A stretch of 64,000 nucleotides of DNA, taken from assembly GCA_020633055.1 (NCBI GenBank), contig JACKEJ010000008.1, positions 248,001 through 312,000 of the forward strand, written 5' to 3'. The stretch's first letter is position 1. Every line of letters starts with the position of its first letter. Both the position numbers and the translations under genes were made by a program. The notes under the pieces are model-generated. The model was not told where the DNA came from. It searched no databases and was given only the letters and a program-made list of their open reading frames with translations. This document shows positions 45,238 through 52,935 of the stretch, one piece after another. This DNA is from Sandaracinaceae bacterium (GTDB lineage: Bacteria > Myxococcota_A > Polyangia > Polyangiales > Houyiibacteriaceae).

Positions 45238-45259
45238 CCGGGGGGTGTCAAGACCTCAG
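45238..45259 (-). repeat. Right terminal inverted repeat of the IS
   Basis: Read on the minus strand it begins CTGAGGTCTTGACACC and continues CCCCGG, matching the left end in 21 of 22 positions. The plus strand continues AGTCT, the second copy of the target duplication. Confidence 0.9.
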
Positions 45260-46750
45260 AGTCTGCAGCGAGCCGCGACTGCGCTGGCCGGGTTCTCGTT
45301 CACTTCGCCACCACAGCAGGAGGCGCGACGAACGGCATTCATGGCCGCCGTCGACAAGAACGAGCGAATAGCTGACACCGGGGAGCCACGTGCGACACGC
45401 GCTCATGCTGCCGTCAACTCCTTGAACCAACGCCTGCATGCGCTACGCGCTACGGGGACGTCCACGAAGCCAAAGTGCATGTTTATTCCGCAGCTACGTG
45501 GTCTCCGTCCACTGGGGAATCCAGACCAGTCGTTGATGAGTGCGAGAACACGAAAGGACTATGGAATTGAAGATGGTTTCACGGGAGAGTCACTATACGA
45601 CTCGCTCCGCAGACATCTTCTCGGAACACACGCTCAACGACTCCGTGTAGCAGCGTTCGAACAATTCTTGGGTAGGACGTTCTTTTCGGGGTCGGATATT
45701 ACCATTATTCCGCGACATGATGCGGATGTCGTAAATGTCAGGATTGGTAGCGATCCAGAGTGCAACATCTATGATCTTGGAGATGGAGTCCAACACTGCA
45801 TCGTACTTTTCGCGCCGCTCTACTTTGGCGACTTTGACAAGACCGGCCTGGCGTTGTTCGTAGAGGAGCCTGACCTTTTCCTACACCCGGGGTATCAGCG
45901 CCTGTGGGTCCGAGCGATTCTCGAATGGAACGACTACCCTCTCCAAGTTTTCGCAACAACTCATTCGAACCACTTGCTGGAACGAGCATCTGAAGGGTCG
46001 GATCTGAGCGTATTTCGGGTAGGCAAGGGGGCACGTGAGGCTGTCGAGTGCCGTCAAGTCAGCGGCCGCGACAGGGCGCTTCTCGACTACGTTGGCGCGA
46101 GGAACACGTCCGTATTTCTCAGCAACTGTACGATATGGGTAGAGGGACCGACCGACCGCGCGTACTTCAGGGCTTATCTGTCTCGCGTGATGACACTGTC
46201 GGAAACGGACACATGGCGTGAAGACCTTCACTACAGCTTCGTCGAGTACGGCGGCGCGAACATCGCTCACATGTTCAAGTCGCTAGACGATGGAGGCTAC
46301 GATCCTGAGTCCTTCGCAGGCCGATGCATGGTGATTGTAGACAAAGACGACGAGAACTCTAAAACGGACAGAAAGCAGTTCTTGCGCGATCGACTGGAAG
46401 ATAGATTTGTGATTCTTCCCACGAGAGAAGTTGAGAATCTACTGACACCCCATGTGGTAGAAGGTGTCGCGCGCGCCTATGAACGCAATGACGACGTAAG
46501 AATCAGTACCGTCTCCACGCGGAAATGGAGAATGACTCCAATGGGATCTCTGATCAATACGCATCTGGAGGGACGCAAACGGAAGACCTATGCGACAAGC
46601 TCGGGGACGCTCACGGACAAAATGAAGTTCTGCGAACGTGCGGTGGAGGTCATCCGTTCCGGGGAATTTGAACTGGTAGTATCAAAAGATGCCGACGCGG
46701 TAGCGCGCCAGATCTTGGGGTTCATTCGCGATACCAATGGCGCACCCTAA
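45260..46750 (+). pseudogene. OLD-family ATPase/TOPRIM nuclease, 3' part
   Basis: The remaining part of the split gene, including the second target-duplication copy. It holds the Walker B region TGLALFVEEPDLFLHPGYQR, the H-loop TTHSNHLLERA and the TOPRIM domain: TIWVEGPTDRAYFRAYL (acidic loop) and MVIVDKDDENSKTD (the DxD). These are the standard OLD-nuclease order. The segment has markedly lower GC than the flanks, consistent with acquisition from another genome. No GajB/helicase partner follows, so it was probably a single-gene system or a solitary OLD. Confidence 0.85.
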
Positions 46751-46919
46751 GACTCCCATGATCTCGCAGCCGCTTGTCGCCGGGATCGAAGTCGCCGGGC
46801 ACAGCGTCGGCCTGATGTCATGCGTGTTTGTTCGACTCTCGTGCAGTCGTCTGCGGTCGTCGGGCAAGATGCCCGCTTTTCAGGGCTCAGAACGAAGCAT
46901 ATCGCGATACCTCAGAGCG

Positions 46920-47534
46920 TCAGTCGCCGCCCGGCGGGGCGAGCAGCCCGAGGGCCAGCGGGAGCGCGTCGCCGGGCTCGGCCCAGACCAGCTTGCGGAG
47001 GCGCTCGAGGCCCGGGGGGGTGCGCGCGCTGGGTACGGCGAAGAGCACCAGCAGGGACGCCATCAGCAACCGGGGGCGCGCCTGGGCGGCGCTCAGGTGC
47101 GGCAGCTCGGCCGTGACGACGGGCGTCAGCAGCGCGAAGAGGGGCTCGACGGCGTCGGCGATGGTGTCGGCGCCGCGTCCCCCGTGGACCACCTCGGTGA
47201 CCACGGTCACCAGCAGGTCGCGGTCGGGCTCGGGCAGGTCGCGGAGCACGGTGAAGAGCGCCGTGACCGCGCTGCCGTGCTCGGCGGTGGCCTGTAGCAG
47301 GGGCGCGCCCAGCGTGCGGGTGAGGTCGGCGTAGAACGCGCGCAGCACCGCGTCGTACAGCTGCTCCTTGCTGCCGTAGTGGTGCAGCACCGTGGGGGCG
47401 CGCACACCGGCTGCGCGCGCGATGTCCGCGAGGGAGGCCTCCTCGAAGCCCTTGGCCGCGAAGGCCGCGCGCGCGTGGCGCAGGATGCGCGCCGCCGTGG
47501 GCTCTCGGGCGGGGTCTTTGCGGGGACGGGCCAC
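46920..47534 (-). CDS. TetR-family transcriptional regulator
   Basis: 204 residues from GTG 47534. HTH: AARILRHARAAFAAKGFEEA, then SLADIARAAGVRAPTVLHHYGSKEQLYDAVL, a classic TetR recognition helix. C-terminal ligand domain rich in Leu and Pro, ending LGLLAPPGGD. Divergent from the P450 gene, with a strong palindrome between. It probably represses the P450 and itself. Confidence 0.85.
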   Translation of the reverse strand: MARPRKDPAREPTAARILRHARAAFAAKGFEEASLADIARAAGVRAPTVLHHYGSKEQLYDAVLRAFYADLTRTLGAPLLQATAEHGSAVTALFTVLRDLPEPDRDLLVTVVTEVVHGGRGADTIADAVEPLFALLTPVVTAELPHLSAAQARPRLLMASLLVLFAVPSARTPPGLERLRKLVWAEPGDALPLALGLLAPPGGD

Positions 47535-47614
47535 GCGTGCCGTGTACCACGCGTGGCGGTCGGTGGCGCCGTGACGAGGAGCTTCTGAGAACGCGCGGGC
47601 AGGGGCTTGACCAC

Positions 47615-47637
47615 AAAATCTAACGACGTTAGGTTTT
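47615..47637. promoter_or_regulatory. TetR-type palindromic operator before the P450 gene
   Basis: CTAACGACGTTAG (47620-47632) is a perfect palindrome around a central A; it extends as AAAAT...GTTTT with one mismatch to 23 bp. It sits 6-28 bp before the P450 ATG and about 80 bp before the TetR start. Such sites are typical for TetR regulators that control a divergent gene. Confidence 0.6.
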
Positions 47638-47642
47638 TGACC

Positions 47643-49055
47643 ATGAACGCTGAGCCTCGTGTGCAAGACCCGCCTGCGATGTCCCCGCCTCCCTCCCCGC
47701 GAGCCCCTCTCGTCGCACGCGGCCTGCCCCTGCTGGGGAGCGCACTCCCGATGTTGAAGGACCCGCTCGCGTTCCTGCGAGCCGAGCACGCGCGGCTGGG
47801 GCCGGTCTTCCGGGTGCGTGCGCCGGGGCGCAGCTTCACGGTGATGGCCGGGCGGGAGGCCAACGACTACCTCTCGCGCGAGGGGCGGGACGTGTTGGTG
47901 GCCGCGCCCTTCTGGCACCGGCTGACCGTGCCCGAGTACGGCTCGCGGCAGGCCATCGTGGCTCAGGATGGCGAACCGCACGCGCGCACACGACACACGC
48001 TGCGCAGCGGGCTCTCGAAGGCGCTGCTGGAGGACCACCTGACGGGTGCGCACGCGGTGATGGCGCACACGTGCGCGGCGGGTGACCGCGCGGACGACGG
48101 CGCGCGCGACGTGAGCGTCAGCGAGCTCACGCGGCTGCTAGTGAGCCGGGTGGTGCACCACACGGTCACCGCCGGCAGCGAGGAGCCGGTGCCGGACGCC
48201 CTGGCCACGGCCATGACCGAGCGCTTCCGCTGGGAGGCCAACGCGCGCCTGCTGGGCAAGTGGCCGGCCCTCGCGCTGCGCCTCCCCGCGCACCGGCGGC
48301 GCGTGCGCGACGTGGACGCCTTCGCCGACCGCCTGGTGCGGCGCGCTCGGGCGGGGGTGACCTCGCCGTGGGGCCTGCTGGGGCTCACGCTGGCCGACGC
48401 CCCCGAGGCCCCGTACAGCGTGGGGGACCTGCGGCTCCACTTCTTGTTCCCGTTCGTGGGGGGTGTGGACACGGTCGCGGCCACCCTCGGCTTCTGGCTG
48501 TACGAGGTGCTGCGCGATGAAGCGCTCACGGCCACGCTGCGCGCCGAGGTGGACGCGCTCTACGACGGGTGCGCCGAGGGAGAGCACCCGAGCACCGCCA
48601 CCCTGCGTGGCTGCGCGCCGCTGCTGGGCTCCATGATGGAGGCGCTGCGCCTCTGCCCGGCAGCGTTCGGCGTGTACCGCGAGGCAGCCCGCGACTTCAC
48701 GTTCGCGGGCCACACGGTGCGGCGCGGCGAAGACGTGATGGTGTTCACGACGGCCAGCCACTTCGACCCGGCCTGCTTCCCCGAGCCCGAGCGCTTCGAC
48801 GTGACGCGTGTGTCGCAGCAGCCGAACCCGTACCGGCAGAAGCAGGTGTTCATGCCCTACGGCGTGGGCGCGCACATCTGCTTGGGCGCGGCGCTGGGCG
48901 AGGCGGTGCTGCTGCAGATCATGGCGCACCTGCTGCGGCACCACGCGCTCCAGCTCACACGCGTGCCCGCGACGGTGCACACCTTCGACCCCTCGCTCGC
49001 GCCGAGCAGCAAGCTACGCATGCGCCTCGTCGCGCGCGAGGGTGCTGCGGGCTAG
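47643..49055 (+). CDS. Cytochrome P450
   Basis: 470 residues from ATG 47643. The I-helix oxygen-binding region reads LFPFVGGVDTVAATL (A/GGxD/ET type), the K-helix ExxR is MEALRLCP, and the heme loop is MPYGVGAHICLGAALGE with the ligand Cys413. No N-terminal anchor is apparent, so probably soluble. The CYP family is not assignable by eye. Divergent from a TetR with an operator between; substrate unknown. It ends in a 4-bp convergent overlap with the hemerythrin gene. Confidence 0.9.
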   Translation: MNAEPRVQDPPAMSPPPSPRAPLVARGLPLLGSALPMLKDPLAFLRAEHARLGPVFRVRAPGRSFTVMAGREANDYLSREGRDVLVAAPFWHRLTVPEYGSRQAIVAQDGEPHARTRHTLRSGLSKALLEDHLTGAHAVMAHTCAAGDRADDGARDVSVSELTRLLVSRVVHHTVTAGSEEPVPDALATAMTERFRWEANARLLGKWPALALRLPAHRRRVRDVDAFADRLVRRARAGVTSPWGLLGLTLADAPEAPYSVGDLRLHFLFPFVGGVDTVAATLGFWLYEVLRDEALTATLRAEVDALYDGCAEGEHPSTATLRGCAPLLGSMMEALRLCPAAFGVYREAARDFTFAGHTVRRGEDVMVFTTASHFDPACFPEPERFDVTRVSQQPNPYRQKQVFMPYGVGAHICLGAALGEAVLLQIMAHLLRHHALQLTRVPATVHTFDPSLAPSSKLRMRLVAREGAAG

Positions 49056-49477
49056 ACGGGGAAGAGCGCATCCACGCGGGCGTAGAGCTCGCTGTTCTCG
49101 GCCTGAATGCGCGCGCCCAGCGCGTTCACCACGCCGCGCGCCTGCAGCCGAAAGCCCTCGGGATCGGTGGCGATGGCGTCGCGCGTCCAGCGCTCGCGGA
49201 AGCTCAGGAACGCGTCGTAGATGCCGCCGAACTCGCGCTGGAAGCGCTCGCCCAGGGCGCGCACCTCCGCGTCGTCGTGCTCGAGAAGGCGCGGGTAGAG
49301 CGCGTCGTCCTCCATGGCGGCGTGGACCCGGATGCGCCCCGCGAGCTTGCTGAGCACCGAGCTGACCTCCCCCGCGCGCTCCTCGAGGGCAGGTTCGCTG
49401 GCCTGCGCGAGCAGCTCGCTCGCGAGCTGACCCAGCTCGTGGTGTTGGCGGCGAAAGTTCCCGGTGGCGGTGGTCAT
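49052..49477 (-). CDS. Hemerythrin HHE domain protein
   Basis: 141 residues with the HHE pattern: RRQHHELGQLASELL, RIRVHAAMEDDALYPRLLEH (His52, Glu56, His67) and QAENSELYARVDALF. These ligands bind a diiron site in hemerythrin-like proteins involved in oxygen or NO sensing or iron handling. Single-domain, cytosolic. Convergent with the P450 gene (4-bp overlap). Confidence 0.85.
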   Translation of the reverse strand: MTTATGNFRRQHHELGQLASELLAQASEPALEERAGEVSSVLSKLAGRIRVHAAMEDDALYPRLLEHDDAEVRALGERFQREFGGIYDAFLSFRERWTRDAIATDPEGFRLQARGVVNALGARIQAENSELYARVDALFPV

Positions 49478-49617
49478 GCGGGCCTCGTGGTCAGGGTGGT
49501 GCGACGAGTACGCCCGGCGCGCCGGAGCGTTACGAACGTCGTTGGTGTGTGCGCGCTTCCATGAGCACTCCTCGGCGGCGCCACGAAATCGCCACGTCGG
49601 GAAGGGAGACAGGCGGC

Positions 49618-50541
49618 ATGACGTTGAGGAACATGACCGCGCGCACCCCCACCCAGGACCGTTGCCCGTTCCTGCGCCCGCCCGAGCCCGCGCGCATCGA
49701 GCGCCTGGGCTGGCTGCTGGCCCCGGGGCACTTCGCCCTGGGGCTGTTGCTGCTCAAGCCGTACTTCGCGCCCGAGTCCGCCGTGGAGCGCGGCACGTTT
49801 GGCGCCGCGGAGCACGCCTGGCCGGTGGGGTGGGTGCTCGCGGCCGCGCTCACTGCGCTGGTGGCAGTGCGGCCGTTCGCGGTGTGCACGCGGCTGACGA
49901 AGCGCCGCTCCATCGGCTGGTTGGCGTTCAGCATGACGGGCTGGGGCTACCTGAATCTGCTGGCGTGCGCCGCGCTGCGGACGGTGGGGGACGGCGACGG
50001 CGGAACGGAGGTGCTCGGCACGGTGCTGTGCGCGGCGGTCTTCGGGCTCTTCCCCGCCCTCGCATGCACGGCAGCGTTCATCCTGCTGGGCATGCCGACG
50101 TTGTGGGGCGTGTCGAACCTCGACGCCGCACCGACCTTCGACGCGCGCGACGAGTTCCTGCAGCTGGTGAGCCTGCACGCCGTGGGGGTCCTCGCGCTCG
50201 TGGCGCTGGGCCACCTGGGCTTCGGTCACACCTTGCTCGCCAGCTGGATCGGGAAGCTCAGCGTCGGGGTCGTCGCGCTCGGTGCGCTCTCGACGCTCGC
50301 TCGAGCGACCTATCGCATCGCGCGGCGTCACGCGTTCGTGCGGCGCGTCCAGCGGCGCGAGGTCGCGGGCTACCACGTGGGGCGCTTGGAGGTCGACGGG
50401 GACACGCCTTTTCTCTCGCGCCACGCGGCGGAGCAAGCCCTCTACGACGCACCCGAGGCTCTGTGGCACGAGAAGCCCGTGCCCGGGGACGGAGCCTACC
50501 GCACGGGGACGCTCAGCCTGCCGCTGGTGCGGATGCGTTGA
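49618..50541 (+). CDS. Multi-pass membrane protein, tandem paralogue 1
   Basis: 307 residues from ATG 49618 (GGGAGA ribosome-binding site). Several membrane segments (WLLAPGHFALGLLLLKPYF, VGWVLAAALTALVAVRPF, VLCAAVFGLFPALACTAAFIL, HAVGVLALVALGHLGFG, LSVGVVALGALSTLA). The C-terminal tail GYHVGRLEVDGDTPFLSRHA is soluble. The next gene is a clear paralogue with the same tail (GYDVVRLGDASAPPALSR), and the DNA before both starts is similar, so both arose by tandem duplication. Function unknown. Confidence 0.65.
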   Translation: MTLRNMTARTPTQDRCPFLRPPEPARIERLGWLLAPGHFALGLLLLKPYFAPESAVERGTFGAAEHAWPVGWVLAAALTALVAVRPFAVCTRLTKRRSIGWLAFSMTGWGYLNLLACAALRTVGDGDGGTEVLGTVLCAAVFGLFPALACTAAFILLGMPTLWGVSNLDAAPTFDARDEFLQLVSLHAVGVLALVALGHLGFGHTLLASWIGKLSVGVVALGALSTLARATYRIARRHAFVRRVQRREVAGYHVGRLEVDGDTPFLSRHAAEQALYDAPEALWHEKPVPGDGAYRTGTLSLPLVRMR

Positions 50542-50620
50542 ACGCAGCGCGCGCGCTGCTTCCACGACCACTCCTCGGACTCGCCTCGAAACGGCCACAT
50601 TGCTCGAGCAGCCTGCTGGG

Positions 50621-51466
50621 ATGTCCACCACCCTCATCATGCCGCGCCCCGTGCCTGCTCCGTTTCCGCTGGCCGGGACCCTACCTGCGCCCGCGCCGCT
50701 GCACCTGCTCGGCTGGATGACCTTCCCCGCGCACTTCGTGCTGGGCCTGATGCTGCTGCAGCCGTTTTTCATGCCGGACCACGGGTTGCGCTGGGTGCTG
50801 GGGGCGCTCGTCACCGCGCTCTTGGCGGTTCGTCCTGTGCACGTGGGCGTCGCGCGCCTCTCGCGCTTGCGCATGCTCGGGAGCACGCTGGGTATGGCGT
50901 ACCTCAACACGTTGTTCTGCGCGGCGCTCTCGCACCCCGAGCCTGGGGTGGTCGGAGCGGCGGCGGTGCTCGGTATCTTCTTCGCGGCCGCGTACTGCAC
51001 CCCATTCTGTCTGCTGAGCTTCCCCCTACTAAGCGCTGCCCTTCAGCTAGACGGCCCCCCTTCGTTCGACGACGTCGACGAGTTGCTGCTGCTGGCGGGC
51101 CTACACGGGCTGTGCGCCGTGGTCATGGTGCTGCTCGCGCAGGGCCTGTTCGACTGGGACTTCCTGCGAATCGCATTCGGCCAAGTGGCCACGGCGTTGC
51201 TCGCGCTCGGCGCTATCGGACTGGTCGCCGTGTCGGCCAGCCGGATGAGCTCACGCCAGCGCTTCGTGCGACGCGTCCTCCGAGGCGAGGTGGCCGGCTA
51301 CGACGTGGTGCGCCTCGGCGACGCCTCCGCACCGCCCGCCCTCTCGCGTAGCGTCCGCAACCGCCACGCCTGCAGGGAGAGCCAGGTGCTCGTCCAGGTG
51401 GTCACCGCCGGCGCCGACGGCGCGTACCGCACCGGCCGGCAGCACATCCCCCTGGCGCGCGTGTAG
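50621..51466 (+). CDS. Multi-pass membrane protein, tandem paralogue 2
   Basis: 281 residues. Membrane segments WMTFPAHFVLGLMLLQPFF, VLGALVTALLAVRPVHVG, AAAVLGIFFAAAYCTPFCLL, GLHGLCAVVMVLLAQGLFD and VATALLALGAIGLVAVSA. Ends GADGAYRTGRQHIPLARV, closely like DGAYRTGTLSLPLVRMR of paralogue 1. It starts 80 bp after paralogue 1, in a region that resembles the one before paralogue 1. No known family. Confidence 0.65.
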   Translation: MSTTLIMPRPVPAPFPLAGTLPAPAPLHLLGWMTFPAHFVLGLMLLQPFFMPDHGLRWVLGALVTALLAVRPVHVGVARLSRLRMLGSTLGMAYLNTLFCAALSHPEPGVVGAAAVLGIFFAAAYCTPFCLLSFPLLSAALQLDGPPSFDDVDELLLLAGLHGLCAVVMVLLAQGLFDWDFLRIAFGQVATALLALGAIGLVAVSASRMSSRQRFVRRVLRGEVAGYDVVRLGDASAPPALSRSVRNRHACRESQVLVQVVTAGADGAYRTGRQHIPLARV

Positions 51467-51486
51467 TCCACGGGACCGAGCCCGCG

Positions 51487-52767
51487 TCATACGCTGCGCT
51501 CGGCCTGCGCCTCCTCCACCAAGTCCTCGTCGACCTCGCCTTCCAGCGCCGCCTCGAGCGCCACGCGCACCTTCGGGTAAGCCGAGCTGTCCGCCGCGAC
51601 CCGCACGCGCAGGCGCTCGTCGTCGGTCGCTTCGTTCATGAGCGCCAGCGCGGCGCCCACCCGTGCATCCGCCGGCGCGGTGGGGTCTTCCACCACACGC
51701 AACGCGTCCTCCCGGCGCATGGCGGCCGAGCGGAACGTGACCTCTTTCGGCAGCAGCGCGGTGATGGCCTGCTTCCACTCGTCGAAGCTGCGCACCCCGC
51801 GCACGAACGGCTCGGCGCGGCTGCCCGCCAGCTCGGCGAAGCGCGCGAGGGCCTGCTGCGCGCGTCCGAGGAGCAGCGCCTGACGGGCCGGGTCCAGATC
51901 CGCGAGGGACACGCGCACAGGCTCGCCGGAGACGCGCTCGAAGACGAGGTGGGTCCCGTCCGACGACACCGAGCGCACCTCGCCCATGTGCAGCTGCACG
52001 GCCTTCCCGAACCCGTGCTTCGCCCACACGCCGTCGCTGCCGATGGACACGCGGTGCCCCACGCGGCGGCCGAAGTAGCCGGCTGCCAGAAAGGGCGCGA
52101 CGATGAACAAGAAGGCCACAGGCACCACCAGGCGCGTCCCATCGACCGCGATGATCGCTCCGCTCAGGGAGCACGCCGCGGTGAGAAAGCCCGTCAGGGC
52201 CCCGCCGATGCGGGAAGCCCAAGGGTTCCACTCGAGGTCTACGCGATGCCGATGGGGGTCGAGGGCGAGCGCCGCCAACAGCGCGTCCGCCGCGGCCACA
52301 GAGTCGGTAGTCACCACGTATTCGTCTCCGGACGAGAGCGTGACCCGCAGCTCCGCTCCCTTGCGTCCCGGAACGACCACGGCGAGCACGATGTCCTCTG
52401 CGGTCACGGTGCGCTCGCGCTTCCCGATGGCCATGACCAGCCCCGAGTTCGAAGCGTCCACGTGCGCCTTGCGGCCCGGGAGGAGCAGCATGATCTGGCT
52501 GAGCACGAAGGGCAGCGGGGCCGCCACGATCCCGAGCATGGCCAGCGCCAAGACGAGGTCGAGCACGAAGGGGACCGTGGACGCCGCCGGGTAGATGCCC
52601 GACAGGATCGCGAGGACCGCCACGGAGCCGGTAGCCGTCCAGCGCGCAGCCTTCCGCAGACGCCCGGACCAACGTAGGAAGCGCCGCTTCACGCGGGCCG
52701 CGAGGCGCTGCACGGGGCCGGGGGTGGGCACTTCCTGGGCGGGCGGGTCGGACGGTTCGTCCTGCAC
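51487..52767 (-). CDS. Membrane protein, unknown function
   Basis: 426 residues from GTG 52767 (an in-frame GTG at 52782 is also possible). A basic N-terminal helix, two membrane segments (ATGSVAVLAILSGIYPAAST and LDLVLALAMLGIVAAPLPFV), a central soluble portion (about 95-170; ITALL-type), then two more segments (GALTGFLTAACSLSGAIIAV and VVPVAFLFIVAPFLAAGYFG) and a soluble C-terminal half ending EEAQAERSV. The later part reads like PH-like/regulatory domain strands. No recognised family. Convergent with the membrane-paralogue pair. Confidence 0.55.
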   Translation of the reverse strand: MQDEPSDPPAQEVPTPGPVQRLAARVKRRFLRWSGRLRKAARWTATGSVAVLAILSGIYPAASTVPFVLDLVLALAMLGIVAAPLPFVLSQIMLLLPGRKAHVDASNSGLVMAIGKRERTVTAEDIVLAVVVPGRKGAELRVTLSSGDEYVVTTDSVAAADALLAALALDPHRHRVDLEWNPWASRIGGALTGFLTAACSLSGAIIAVDGTRLVVPVAFLFIVAPFLAAGYFGRRVGHRVSIGSDGVWAKHGFGKAVQLHMGEVRSVSSDGTHLVFERVSGEPVRVSLADLDPARQALLLGRAQQALARFAELAGSRAEPFVRGVRSFDEWKQAITALLPKEVTFRSAAMRREDALRVVEDPTAPADARVGAALALMNEATDDERLRVRVAADSSAYPKVRVALEAALEGEVDEDLVEEAQAERSV

Positions 52768-52935
52768 GGAGCGAGCGTACACGAGCGGAGAGGCCGGGGG
52801 TCGAGTGGCGCGAGACGGATCTGCGAGATTCGGCCGAGCGCGACACGGACCTCCACGCATCTGCCAGGTCCGGCTGAGCGCCAAATGGACTTCTGGGGAG
52901 CATCCGACGGGCCGTGTGTCGCGTACTCTCGGGGG

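Larger units (their letters stand above)
42939..45259 (+). mobile_element. Complete insertion sequence (2321 bp) in the OLD gene
   Basis: The ends are 22-bp inverted repeats with one mismatch; both contain GTCTTGACACCCCCCGG. The element is flanked by the direct repeat AGTCT at 42934-42938 and 45260-45264, a 5-bp target-site duplication. Removing the element and one copy of the duplication restores the OLD reading frame (VVS|LQRAATAL), which proves the ends. One transposase gene fills the interior. The element is intact, so insertion looks fairly recent. I cannot assign its IS family. Confidence 0.9.

Noticed and set aside
45245..45259. An independent start for the OLD 3' part at 45245
   Set aside because: The first residues come from the insertion sequence's terminal repeat; the restored frame shows this part is the continuation of the 5' portion.
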